Made by a program: the position numbers and the translations under genes. Source: Rhizobium sp. (GTDB lineage: Bacteria > Pseudomonadota > Alphaproteobacteria > Rhizobiales > Rhizobiaceae). Taken from it: a stretch of DNA of 54,881 bases. The DNA lies in the NCBI GenBank assembly GCA_028290545.1, contig JAQGJP010000006.1, positions 1 through 54,881 on the forward strand, given 5' to 3'. Below the pieces are notes generated by a model. It was not told the origin of the DNA. It ran no database searches and was given only the letters and a program-made list of their open reading frames with translations. This document shows positions 17,408 through 26,731 of the stretch, piece by piece; the stretch's first letter is position 1; each line of letters starts with the position of its first letter.

Positions 17408-19213
17408 CTATTGAACCCTGTTATCCCACCAGACCGACAATTGCGCGCCATACAACGGCAGATAATCCGGGTGACCGATATGTTTCCAGCGTGCAATCCA
17501 TTGCTCGCCGATATGAAAAAGCGGAATGACGTAATGGCCCGAGATCAGCAATCGGTCATGCGCCCGGATTGCGGCCTGGAATTCCTCCGGATCATGGGCG
17601 GCAAGGATAAGGTCGATCATGCGGTCGATATCCGGGTCGGCGACCCCGGCCATATTGTCCGATCCCTGAACGTCCCGCGACGCAGAACCCCAGCGCGATA
17701 TCTGCTCGATACCGGGCGAAAGTGTCGCTGCATAGGTGCGCATGATCATGTCGAAATCGAATGTCTGGCTGCGTTCCTGATATTGCGCGTCCTCGACGGT
17801 GCGGATGGTGGTGGAAATGCCAAGGGCGGCCAAACTGCGCTGATAGCCGATGGCGATCTTTTCCTGGTCGGGATTCTGACACAGGATTTCAAACGCCAGC
17901 GGTTTGCCGGACGAATCTCTCATCCGGCCATTGCTGATCTCGTAGCCCGCTGATCGGATCAGATCATATGCCTGTTTCAGGACCTTCCGGTCCCGTCCCG
18001 AAGCATCGGTTGCGGGCAGTTGATAGGTGCCGTCGAGAATGGTCCGATCGACCCTGTCTTTTGCCGGGCCAAGGAGAGCGAGTTCCTTTTCGCTGGCTGG
18101 CCTGTGGAAGCTCGAAAGATCGGAGTTCTGCCAGAAGCTTTGCGTCCGGGTATAGGCATTGCCATAGAGATTCTTGTTCACCCATTCGAAATCGAACGCC
18201 AATGCCAGCCCCTCGCGCAATCGCCGGTCGGCGAAGACCTTCCTGCGGGTGTTGAACACCATGGCGTAGGTGTTGGCGGGCAGTCGCGGCCTGAAACCTT
18301 CCTTGATCACGTTTCCTGCCAGAGCAGCCGGAAAATTATAGGATTGCTGCCAGTTTCGGGGCGAGCCTTCCTTGTAGATATCGACCTCGCCCTTCTTGAA
18401 GGCCTCGAACAGCGAGTTTTCCTGCAGGAAATACTCGACGGAGATCTGGTCGAAATTGTCGAAGCCGACCTTGGAAGGAATATCCCTGGCCCAGTAATTC
18501 GGATCGCGCTGGTAGACGATCTTTTCGCCCGGACGGATCTGCTTGATCAGATAGGGTCCGGAGCCGACTGGCGGCGTCATCGTGGTCTGATCGAACGTCT
18601 CGACCTTGGTCGCATGCCTGGGCAATACTGGCGACAGCGCAAGCAACAGCGGCAGTTCACGGTCCGCCTCTTTCTTAAAGGTGAACCGGACCGATCGGTC
18701 GCCCACCTTCTCCATTTTTTCCACCTTGCTCAAACGGTTCGAGAAGGGGGGGCGACCCTTGTCACGCAGGAGCTCGAAAGTGAAAATCACGTCATCGGCG
18801 GTCAGCGGCTGGCCGTCCGACCACTTCGCCTTCGGATTGAGATTGAACTGGATGAAGCTTCGGGCAGCATCCCATTCCACGGTTTCGGCGAGAAGGCCAT
18901 ACATGCTGAACGGCTCGTCGCGCGAGCGCATCATCAGCGATTCGATCACAAGATTGCCGAGTTCGGGATCCCACATGCCGCGCACCGTGGTTCGCTGTGC
19001 CTTGATAATGAAGGGATTGATATTATTGAAAGTGCCAACCACACCGAAGGCAAGCCTTCCGCCCTTCTTCACATTCGGCCTCACGTAAGGGAACGACTTG
19101 AAATCGGCCTGCAGGGCAGGGGTCCCATGCATCGATATGCCATAAAGGGGCTCGGCTCCGGTAGCCGGAATCGAAAAGACCAGAAAAATCAGGGTCAGCA
19201 ACACTCTGCGCAA
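17408..19213 (-). CDS. Peptide ABC transporter substrate-binding protein (family 5, YejA-like)
   Basis: A 601-aa periplasmic binding protein (SBP_bac_5). The signal peptide is MRRVLLTLIFLVFSIPATGAE. The mature part has KAKWSDGQPLTADDVIFTFE and the long two-lobed domain typical of oligopeptide/microcin-C binding YejA proteins. TTG 19213 is chosen because AGGAAGG lies 9 nt upstream and it places the signal peptide at the N-terminus; the frame runs on to TTG 19282 without support. No permease or ATPase gene is adjacent, so it must use a transporter encoded elsewhere. It is divergent from the IalB-family gene. Confidence 0.88.
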   Translation of the reverse strand: MRRVLLTLIFLVFSIPATGAEPLYGISMHGTPALQADFKSFPYVRPNVKKGGRLAFGVVGTFNNINPFIIKAQRTTVRGMWDPELGNLVIESLMMRSRDEPFSMYGLLAETVEWDAARSFIQFNLNPKAKWSDGQPLTADDVIFTFELLRDKGRPPFSNRLSKVEKMEKVGDRSVRFTFKKEADRELPLLLALSPVLPRHATKVETFDQTTMTPPVGSGPYLIKQIRPGEKIVYQRDPNYWARDIPSKVGFDNFDQISVEYFLQENSLFEAFKKGEVDIYKEGSPRNWQQSYNFPAALAGNVIKEGFRPRLPANTYAMVFNTRRKVFADRRLREGLALAFDFEWVNKNLYGNAYTRTQSFWQNSDLSSFHRPASEKELALLGPAKDRVDRTILDGTYQLPATDASGRDRKVLKQAYDLIRSAGYEISNGRMRDSSGKPLAFEILCQNPDQEKIAIGYQRSLAALGISTTIRTVEDAQYQERSQTFDFDMIMRTYAATLSPGIEQISRWGSASRDVQGSDNMAGVADPDIDRMIDLILAAHDPEEFQAAIRAHDRLLISGHYVIPLFHIGEQWIARWKHIGHPDYLPLYGAQLSVWWDNRVQ

Positions 19214-19272
19214 GACGATCGACCTTCCTATGGCAATGCGATTCACGCTGCCGAGATTATCAACTGTGCGGC

Positions 19273-19341
19273 ATATATCCAACTGTCGCTACGCATTTCA
19301 GAAATAATCGCCCGACGGGCCCAAAGAAATGCTGGATATAT
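19273..19341. repeat. Pair of inverted 9-mers between the divergent yejA-like and ialB-like genes
   Basis: ATATATCCA (19273-19281) and TGGATATAT (19333-19341) are exact inverted copies 51 bp apart in the 261-bp divergent gap. The spacing would let a dimeric regulator bridge both promoters, but chance is possible in this AT-rich stretch. A 7-bp stem (GGGCTCC/GGAGCCC) also lies in the ialB-like leader at about 19413-19440. Confidence 0.25.
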
Positions 19342-19474
19342 TGGAAGGGCCGATGTAACAGGTTGTCCAACAGCACGGCGGGTCATGTATTTGCCTCATT
19401 TGACCCGCAGGTGGGCTCCGGCTGAACGGTCTGGGAGCCCCGGCCGCCAGACATTCAGGAGACGGGATATAAAT

Positions 19475-20101
19475 ATGAGCTTCCAATTCAAAGCCGCCAT
19501 GCGCACGACGATTACCGCCGCATCCTTCGCAGTCGCAGCGATTGCCGCGACAGGAACTGCCTCCGCGCAGCAGGCGCCGGCCACGCCGCAGGGCTGGTTC
19601 AAGATCTGTGACAAGACTGACGGCAGCGATGTCTGTTCCGTGCGCTTCATCCAGACCGCAAACACCGGACAGTTGATCACCGCCGTTGCGCTGGTTACCG
19701 TTTCGGGCAAGATCAACCGCAAGTTCATGCAGGTTTCGGTACCACCGGCCCGTCTGATTCCCCCGGGCGTCCTGATGCAGATCGATGGCTCCAAGGGCAC
19801 CAAGCTCGATTATGGCGTTTGCATGCCTGATCTGTGCATCGCCGAACTGCCGCTGACCGATGGAATCATCGCCAACCTCAAGAAGGGCAGCGAAGTGGTG
19901 TTCACGTCGGTCAATTTCCAGCGCATGCCCAACCCGATCAAGATTTCGCTCGGAGGCTTCACCGGCGTTTTCGATGGCCCGGCCATGGAACAGTCCAAGC
20001 TGGCGGAACGCCAGAAGCTGCTGCAGGAAGAAATGCAGAAGAAGGCCGGCGAAGCACGCAAGAAGCTGGAAGACGCACAGAACGCTGCCAAGCAGCAGTA
20101 G
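19475..20101 (+). CDS. Invasion-associated locus B (IalB) family exported protein
   Basis: A 208-aa secreted protein. A signal peptide (AAMRTTITAASFAVAAIAA, then ATGTASAQQ) leads into the IalB domain: QGWFKICDKTDGSDVCSVRF, LMQIDGSKGTKLDYGVCMPDLCIAEL, with paired cysteines (CDK/CSV, CMPDLC). Residues from about 170 to the end are a charged Lys/Glu/Gln-rich helix (ERQKLLQEEMQKKAGEARKK), an unusual tail for this small domain. IalB was named in Bartonella for host-cell invasion, but the family is common in free-living rhizobia with no fixed role. AGGAGACGGG precedes ATG 19475. The open frame extends far upstream on the antisense of the previous gene and is spurious there. Confidence 0.9.
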   Translation: MSFQFKAAMRTTITAASFAVAAIAATGTASAQQAPATPQGWFKICDKTDGSDVCSVRFIQTANTGQLITAVALVTVSGKINRKFMQVSVPPARLIPPGVLMQIDGSKGTKLDYGVCMPDLCIAELPLTDGIIANLKKGSEVVFTSVNFQRMPNPIKISLGGFTGVFDGPAMEQSKLAERQKLLQEEMQKKAGEARKKLEDAQNAAKQQ

Positions 20102-20130
20102 TCCATGCAGCAACACTCTGCATGACAATC

Positions 20131-20162
20131 AAAGCCCGGGAGCGACCTCCCGGGCTTTTTTG
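20131..20162 (+). terminator. Intrinsic terminator after the IalB-family gene
   Basis: A perfect 12-bp stem (20131-20142 with 20147-20158) around the loop CGAC is followed directly by a T-run. It starts 29 bp after the stop codon. The 235 bp from here to the next gene (20163-20397) show no supported gene. Confidence 0.92.
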
Positions 20163-20397
20163 CTTTTGCCTGGTCGTATTCGAGTCAAACCTGTCGGTTT
20201 TTCACCCGGCATCCAGAGCCGGTCGGCCGCCCGACGATCCGTCGCCCATGCCGGAATTATCCTGAGCTTCAAGACGGCAATCAGTCCGGCTCTGAAGCAC
20301 TACCGGCAAAATACGGGCCGTTGAAGGTGGCGTCTTAGCGCGGAACTCATACAGGGCAGGGACCAACCATGGCCCTGCCCGATATCGGCAGGATCGA

Positions 20398-21405
<1,008 letters not shown>

Positions 21406-21615
21406 TCATCATCATCATACCGGCCCGTGTCGGAACCATCGATGCTGTTTATCCCAAACCAATGGAATTCCAAATGCCTGAAAGTCCGGATTTCCATAGG
21501 TAGCGTCCCAACCGGCTGTGATCTCTGGTGCATCGCTAAGTTCCATAATCTATCTTATGCGACATTGTGATGTAGCAGCCATGGTGGCTTGGTTCGAATT
21601 GCTGTATCCCTTTTC

Positions 21616-22104
21616 CTACCCTGGGATACGCAGCCATGCCCTCAGCCGCGTGACAGACTCTGCCTTGAATTTCAGCAACGCATTTCGCACCTGGCCGATT
21701 TGGCGCATCGCCCATTCGAACCACGGATAGGTCAGAAGCTTTTGGCGGCCGGCGTGATAGATGCGCTCGACCAGGAGGAAGGTCATGAGATAGGCAAGGA
21801 CCAGCAGCGCGATACCGATGATGATGCGGCCCCGCGCAATCAGCACCAGGGCGAAAAGCTTGAGCGGCTCGGCGATGGCGAACGGAACGGCAAACAGTAT
21901 CAGGATCGTCAGGCGCGGCAAGGATGCGACCGCGGCAGTAAAACGCGCCATCATCCGCCATGTTGCGATCCAATCCAGCATCGGGCGGTACAGCGGCCGC
22001 GCAAACTCGTCGATCAGCAGGATAACCGCAACGACGATGCGAAATGGCCAGAGCAGCATTCGCAACGGAGATTTTGTATCTGATGGAGGGGCCACGTTTT
22101 CCAA
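21616..22104 (-). CDS. Conserved hypothetical small membrane protein
   Basis: A 162-aa protein with two or three hydrophobic segments: MLLWPFRIVVAVILLIDEF near residue 16, RLTILILFAVPFAIAEPLKL near 64 and IIIGIALLVLAYLMTFLLV near 93. A basic amphipathic C-terminus follows (RQIGQVRNALLKFKAESVTR). I do not recognise a named family. The TTG start at 22104 is uncertain; a later GTG or the ATG at residue 16 is possible. It lies 66 bp after ftsK on the same strand and could be its co-transcribed partner. Confidence 0.6.
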   Translation of the reverse strand: MENVAPPSDTKSPLRMLLWPFRIVVAVILLIDEFARPLYRPMLDWIATWRMMARFTAAVASLPRLTILILFAVPFAIAEPLKLFALVLIARGRIIIGIALLVLAYLMTFLLVERIYHAGRQKLLTYPWFEWAMRQIGQVRNALLKFKAESVTRLRAWLRIPG

Positions 22105-22170
22105 CGTCCGATGCTGGGCAGATTCTGATGGTTAGATAGAACCTGCCAAGCACGATTTCAGAATAATTCG

Positions 22171-24708
22171 TCAGGCGGGAATTGAGCCGAGGTCGCCGCT
22201 GCCGGCGTTGCCGTCGTGATTGCCGCTGATGATCTCGCGCTTGCCGACATGGTTGGCGGCCCCGACAAGGCCTTCCTTTTCCATACGCTCGACCAGCGAG
22301 GCCGCACGGTTATATCCGATGCCGAGACGGCGCTGAATATAGGATGTCGAGCATTTCTTGTCGCGCAGGATCACCTTGACGGCCTTGTCATACAGATCGT
22401 TGCCATCCTCGGCCGCCATGTCGCCCTTGTCGAACACGGCGCTGTCCTGTTCTTCGGCTTCGTCGTCGTTCTCGTCATTGGTGACGGTCTCGAGATATTC
22501 AGGCCTGCCCTGGCATTTCAGGTGTGCCACGACCTTCTCCACCTCTTCATCGGATACGAAGGGCCCATGGACACGGGAAATACGACCGCCGCCGGCCATG
22601 TGCAGCATGTCGCCCTGCCCGAGCAATTGCTCTGCCCCCTGCTCTCCCAGGATCGTACGGCTGTCGATCTTCGACGTCACCTGGAACGAGATGCGGGTCG
22701 GGAAATTGGCCTTGATGGTGCCGGTGATGACGTCGACCGAGGGACGCTGGGTCGCCATGATCAGGTGGATGCCGGCAGCGCGCGCCATCTGCGCGAGCCG
22801 CTGGATCGCACCTTCGATTTCCTTGCCGGCAACCATCATCAGGTCGGCCATTTCGTCGACGATGACGACGATATAGGGCATGGGTGCCAGATCCATCTCC
22901 TGGCTCTCGTGAATTGCTTCGCCGGTGCCCTTCTCGAAACCGGTCTGGACGATCGCGGTGACCACCTCGCCGCGCTCGCGCACCTGGGCGGCCCTGACAT
23001 TGTAGCCATCGATGTTGCGCACGCCGAGGCGCGACATTTTCCTGTAACGATCCTCCATCTCGCGCACCGCCCATTTCAGCGCCAGAACCGCCTTTTTCGG
23101 ATCGGTCACGACTGGTGTCAACAGATGCGGAATGCCATCATAGACCGACAATTCCAGCATTTTCGGATCGACCATGATCAGCCTGCATTCCTCCGGCGTC
23201 AGCCGGTAGAGCAGCGACAGGATCATCGTATTGATCGCCACGGATTTGCCCGAGCCGGTGGTGCCGGCGACCAGCAGATGCGGCATCTTGGCAAGCTCGG
23301 CGATCACCGGTTCGCCGCCAATCGTCTTGCCGAGGCAAAGCGGCAGTTTGAATCCGGTCTTGGAGAAATCCTGCGAATCGATCAGTTCGCCAAAATAGAC
23401 GGTTTCGCGCGTGGCATTCGGCAGTTCGATGCCGATGACATTGCGGCCGGGCACGACCGCGACGCGGGCCGAGAGCGCCGACATCGAGCGGGCGATGTCG
23501 TCGGCCAAGCCGATGACGCGGGAGGATTTGACACCCGGTGCCGGTTCGAATTCGTAGAGCGTCACGACGGGTCCGGGCCGCACATGGATGATCTCGCCAC
23601 GAATGCCGAAGTCTTCGAGAACGCTTTCAAGAAGGCCCGCATTGCGCTCCAGCTGCTCCTGCGTCATCACGACACCCACGGTCTCCGGCGGATCCTGCAA
23701 CAGGCTGCGAGGCGGAAATTCGTAGTCGCCCTGGACTTTTTTCAGATGCGAGATCTGATCGATCTTGAATGGTTTGGAGATGGCAACGCCGGATACTTCA
23801 GCGACCGCAGGCTTGGTTGGTTCGGCTACAGAAACCGGCATTGGCGGAACTTCGGTCAGCACGTCCGGAATCGTATTTTCGGCGGGCTTTCTTGCGATAA
23901 TCGGCGCTTCTGACGACATGGGAGTCTTGCGCATGCTCCAGGGCCAGGACGGCGCGGGTTGCGCAACCGATGTGGTCGGCTTCGTAAGCCCTCGATCAGC
24001 AACCGGGAGAACTGGCTTTGGCGCAGGCATGGCGTCCTTTGCCGAAAGCGCCAGCGGCGCCCGGCATTCGATTGCCTTGTACATCGACAGAACCGAGGGC
24101 TCCTGCTGAACCGGCTGCTCATTGATCCGCGTCGATGTGACTGCTGCAATCTCACGGAGTACTTCGACGTCAGGCGCGGCTGGCTCTGATTCGGCAGAGA
24201 ATTCCATCGATTCCCAGAATGCGAAATCGGATAGCGGGCTAAAGACGGCACTGGCGTTCCCGACGGGCGCTGGTGCTATGACTGTGTCGTCATTCGCCGC
24301 CTGTGCCGAATCGATTACCGTCTGTTCGAAACGTTGAACCACCGGCACATTTGCCGGCGCAGCACCCATTTCCATCCCGCCCTGCAGGATCATCATGGTA
24401 GACAGCACCTCGCGGAGTTGTTCCACGGAGGGCGCCTCAGTCGCTATTTCGGCCCGGCTCCCCTCCGGCTCGACGGCAGATGAAGCGACCGGTTGGGAAG
24501 CTGATATTTCACGCTCGGGAGTGCGCGTGAATCTGATGTTCGGCGCCAGGAAAAAATGGCTGTCGGCATTGCCCATCCGTTCTCCCATGGCTCTCAGCCG
24601 CCGCACGCCCTCGCCCTCCGCAGACGACGCCTGGTCCTGGCTAGATCGATTGTTCTGTTCTGCATTGTTGAAGGTGGCGGGAGGAAAGTTGGTTCTGGGA
24701 ATGCGCAT
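22171..24708 (-). CDS. ftsK: FtsK/SpoIIIE-family DNA translocase lacking the membrane anchor
   Basis: An 845-aa ATP-driven double-stranded DNA pump. The N-terminal 330 residues are a Pro/Ala/Glu-rich low-complexity linker with no membrane segment. Then come the alpha domain ([20 protein letters not shown]), the RecA-like motor with Walker A GTTGSGKS near residue 481 and Walker [11 protein letters not shown] near 611, and a C-terminal winged-helix gamma domain ([20 protein letters not shown] near 783), which reads KOPS-type sequences. Classic FtsK has four N-terminal helices; this one does not, so it is a soluble paralogue or relies on a membrane partner. Rhizobia often carry two ftsK genes. 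GAAGG precedes ATG 24708. Confidence 0.93.
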   Translation of the reverse strand: MRIPRTNFPPATFNNAEQNNRSSQDQASSAEGEGVRRLRAMGERMGNADSHFFLAPNIRFTRTPEREISASQPVASSAVEPEGSRAEIATEAPSVEQLREVLSTMMILQGGMEMGAAPANVPVVQRFEQTVIDSAQAANDDTVIAPAPVGNASAVFSPLSDFAFWESMEFSAESEPAAPDVEVLREIAAVTSTRINEQPVQQEPSVLSMYKAIECRAPLALSAKDAMPAPKPVLPVADRGLTKPTTSVAQPAPSWPWSMRKTPMSSEAPIIARKPAENTIPDVLTEVPPMPVSVAEPTKPAVAEVSGVAISKPFKIDQISHLKKVQGDYEFPPRSLLQDPPETVGVVMTQEQLERNAGLLESVLEDFGIRGEIIHVRPGPVVTLYEFEPAPGVKSSRVIGLADDIARSMSALSARVAVVPGRNVIGIELPNATRETVYFGELIDSQDFSKTGFKLPLCLGKTIGGEPVIAELAKMPHLLVAGTTGSGKSVAINTMILSLLYRLTPEECRLIMVDPKMLELSVYDGIPHLLTPVVTDPKKAVLALKWAVREMEDRYRKMSRLGVRNIDGYNVRAAQVRERGEVVTAIVQTGFEKGTGEAIHESQEMDLAPMPYIVVIVDEMADLMMVAGKEIEGAIQRLAQMARAAGIHLIMATQRPSVDVITGTIKANFPTRISFQVTSKIDSRTILGEQGAEQLLGQGDMLHMAGGGRISRVHGPFVSDEEVEKVVAHLKCQGRPEYLETVTNDENDDEAEEQDSAVFDKGDMAAEDGNDLYDKAVKVILRDKKCSTSYIQRRLGIGYNRAASLVERMEKEGLVGAANHVGKREIISGNHDGNAGSGDLGSIPA

Positions 24709-25095
24709 GGGACCTTCAAGTACACGAGAAACGGCTTGTCACCTCCAACGAATAGGAAATGAAGGTTAAGAATCCCTTGTCGCATGATCTCCGATATCTT
24801 GGGGGAGATCCCCCGCATAAGGCCTAATATTTAATAAATACAACGGCTTATGTTGCTACATAAGTATATTTTCATACGACGGTCCGACCGCCACCCCCTG
24901 CCCGATGGAGCGACTGGAATTCGACGTCGTCCGAAGACGAAATTAATGTTTTTCTGATTAGAAATATACGGTTTGGTTACGCCAATATCATATATTTAGG
25001 TGGAACCTGCGCTTGGTCGATTTCCGGTAGCGCGAGACTTACGCTATCGGCGCCGTCAGCATTTTACGTCTCTCGAGTAACGAGTCCATGACCGC
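24709..25095. other. AT-rich divergent intergenic region with an inverted repeat
   Basis: This 387-bp gap between ftsK and the diguanylate cyclase is markedly AT-richer than its surroundings (for example AATATTTAATAAATAC near 24825-24840) and must hold both promoters. A perfect inverted repeat, CTTATGT (24847-24853) and ACATAAG (24858-24864), sits around TGCT and could be an operator. I see no small gene or RNA structure with a terminator here. Confidence 0.5.
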
Positions 25096-26412
25096 ATGAG
25101 CATCCCGAAGCTGAAAGACCAGGAAATCGGCGCCCTGCCCGACCCAGCCGGTGATATGGCGCTGTTTGGCAGGTCTCGGGAGGAACTGGACTTCTGGATC
25201 AGTTGTGTCGGCGCGCCGTTGGTGATCGTTGAAAAGCAAACGCTTACGGTTCGCAGCGCCAATCGCAACGCTTCGATCTTTTTCGGAATGGAGATCGAAG
25301 CATTCAGCAAGTGCCCCATCAAGACACTGGTCGGAGAAGAAGCTGCCCACATGCTCGGTCAGATCTGGAGCAACGCTCCCGTCGGTGTTCCTGGCGAGCC
25401 GTTCCTTGTCCGAGGTCTGGTGCAGGAGCAGCAGCGGCTGTTGATGGTGCAGGTTACCAAACTGGTCGTCGAAGGCGAGCCGGTAAGGCTCTTCACTTTC
25501 AGCGACGCGCCGCCCGAAGGGTCCATCGCTCTCGCCGGCTGGCAGGAAAATATCATTGCCATGCTCAACTGGCTGCCCTTCGGCTTTGAGATCGCCAGTA
25601 CCGACGACCAGATCCAGTTCGCCAATTCGCGGTTCAATACTTTATTCGGCTATTCGCAGGATGAGGTCGAGAGCATCGAGGACTGGTGGCGGATGGCCTA
25701 TCCGGATCCGGATTATCGGCAGTTTGCCCGATCGAAATGGGCGACCGAGATCGCTGCGGCAAGGGCGGAAGACCGGGAAATGACGCCGTTCGATCTGCAG
25801 GTCGCTACCGCCGGAGGCGGCCGCCGGACGATCCAGTTCCGCCACCGCACCATCGGCAATTTCAACGTCAATCTCTATCTCGACGTCACGCAGGAACGCG
25901 CATACGCCCAAGAGCTCAAGACGCTGGCCGAAACCGATCCGCTGACCGGCGTACTCAACCGGCGTCGCTTCTTCGAGGAAGCCGAACTCCTTTACGCGTC
26001 AGGAGGCTCCGCGTCTTTGCCGGTAGCCTTCCTGATGCTGGACATAGACCATTTCAAACGTATCAATGATGCCAATGGGCACGGCACAGGCGATCTGGTG
26101 TTGGTTGAATTCACGCGCCGCTGCTGCAGCGTCATTCGTCCCGGCGACAGCTTCGCGCGCTTGGGCGGAGAGGAATTTGCCGTCTTGCTGAACTATGCAG
26201 ACAGCAAAGTCGTCGAGGACATCGGAGAGCGTATCCGGGCGGTGATCAGCCGTATGCCTTTCGACATCGATGGCACGAAGCTCGATGTGACCGTCAGCAT
26301 CGGCGGGGCAATTTGCGGCCCGGTCGAAGAAAGCGTCGAAGCGACGATATCCCGCGCCGACAAGGCGCTTTATGCGGCGAAAAATGCCGGGCGGAATCGG
26401 GTTGTCGTCTGA
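25096..26412 (+). CDS. PAS-PAS-GGDEF diguanylate cyclase
   Basis: A 438-aa protein likely to make cyclic di-GMP from two GTP. Two PAS-like sensor domains span about residues 25-130 and 145-275 (NWLPFGFEIASTDDQIQFAN, NTLFGYSQDEVESIEDWW). The C-terminal GGDEF domain begins AETDPLTGVLNRR, and the active site is GGEEF near residue 358. The inhibitory I-site RxxD is intact as RPGD five residues upstream. There is no membrane segment or signal peptide, so it senses a cytoplasmic cue. It is a monocistronic gene; the PAS ligand is unknown. Confidence 0.93.
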   Translation: MSIPKLKDQEIGALPDPAGDMALFGRSREELDFWISCVGAPLVIVEKQTLTVRSANRNASIFFGMEIEAFSKCPIKTLVGEEAAHMLGQIWSNAPVGVPGEPFLVRGLVQEQQRLLMVQVTKLVVEGEPVRLFTFSDAPPEGSIALAGWQENIIAMLNWLPFGFEIASTDDQIQFANSRFNTLFGYSQDEVESIEDWWRMAYPDPDYRQFARSKWATEIAAARAEDREMTPFDLQVATAGGGRRTIQFRHRTIGNFNVNLYLDVTQERAYAQELKTLAETDPLTGVLNRRRFFEEAELLYASGGSASLPVAFLMLDIDHFKRINDANGHGTGDLVLVEFTRRCCSVIRPGDSFARLGGEEFAVLLNYADSKVVEDIGERIRAVISRMPFDIDGTKLDVTVSIGGAICGPVEESVEATISRADKALYAAKNAGRNRVVV

Positions 26413-26550
26413 GATATCCCCTCGGCCGGTTACTTACTCGGCTGTTTCTTGACGCCTGTCAGGAGTTGGGGGCGCCGCGTACGCAAAACAATTTCCGCGG
26501 CTGTCGCTACTTAATAAGCTGCGCATGAATAAGTGGTAAATTTCCGACAT

Positions 26551-26664
26551 AAAAAAAGCCCGGTGCGGGAGGAGGTGCACCGGGCTTCGTGTATTGACCA
26601 ACGACTGGGAGGAGGAGTGTCGGTGGTCGCCGCAAGAGGTTCGGGAGGAGGTGAATGTCTTGCT
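26551..26664 (-). ncRNA. Trans-acting sRNA of the alpha-r14/NfeR1 type (three anti-SD loops)
   Basis: On the minus strand three hairpins follow one another, each showing CCTCCTCCC in its loop: plus-strand positions 26643-26651, 26607-26615 and 26567-26575. Hairpin 1 is closed by 26633-26637/26658-26662. Hairpin 2 has 10-bp arms with one mismatch (26596-26605/26619-26628). Hairpin 3 is an 11-bp perfect stem (26556-26566/26577-26587) running into seven Ts, the terminator. The transcript would be about 114 nt from a promoter at 26671-26699. This matches the known architecture of the rhizobial alpha-r14 family, including Sinorhizobium meliloti NfeR1, whose unpaired motifs bind ribosome sites of transporter mRNAs. 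Family assignment is from memory of that architecture, not from a search. Confidence 0.85.
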
Positions 26665-26670
26665 GAGATA

Positions 26671-26699
26671 AAGATAATGCCGCATCGCAAAAATATCAA
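26671..26699 (-). promoter_or_regulatory. Promoter of the anti-SD sRNA, inside an 11-bp inverted repeat
   Basis: Minus-strand TTGATA (26694-26699) and TATCTT (26671-26676) are 17 bp apart and would start the sRNA near 26664. A perfect 11-bp inverted repeat, 26682-26692 and 26707-26717, flanks the -35 box with a 14-bp spacer. It could be an operator for the sRNA or the 3' stem-loop of the htpG message, whose stop lies 15 bp upstream. Confidence 0.7.
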
Positions 26700-26731
26700 G
26701 AATTTATTTTGCGATGCAGCAATAATTTGGT

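Noticed and set aside
18020..19474. Long in-frame extension upstream of the IalB-family gene on the plus strand
   Set aside because: It is the antisense of the YejA-like gene; the signal peptide and ribosome site place the true start at 19475, and the extension has no recognisable protein sequence.
22216..23913. 565-codon plus-strand frame opposite ftsK
   Set aside because: Antisense shadow rich in His, Asp and Arg, typical of reverse-frame readings of GC-rich genes; ftsK motifs on the minus strand are unambiguous.
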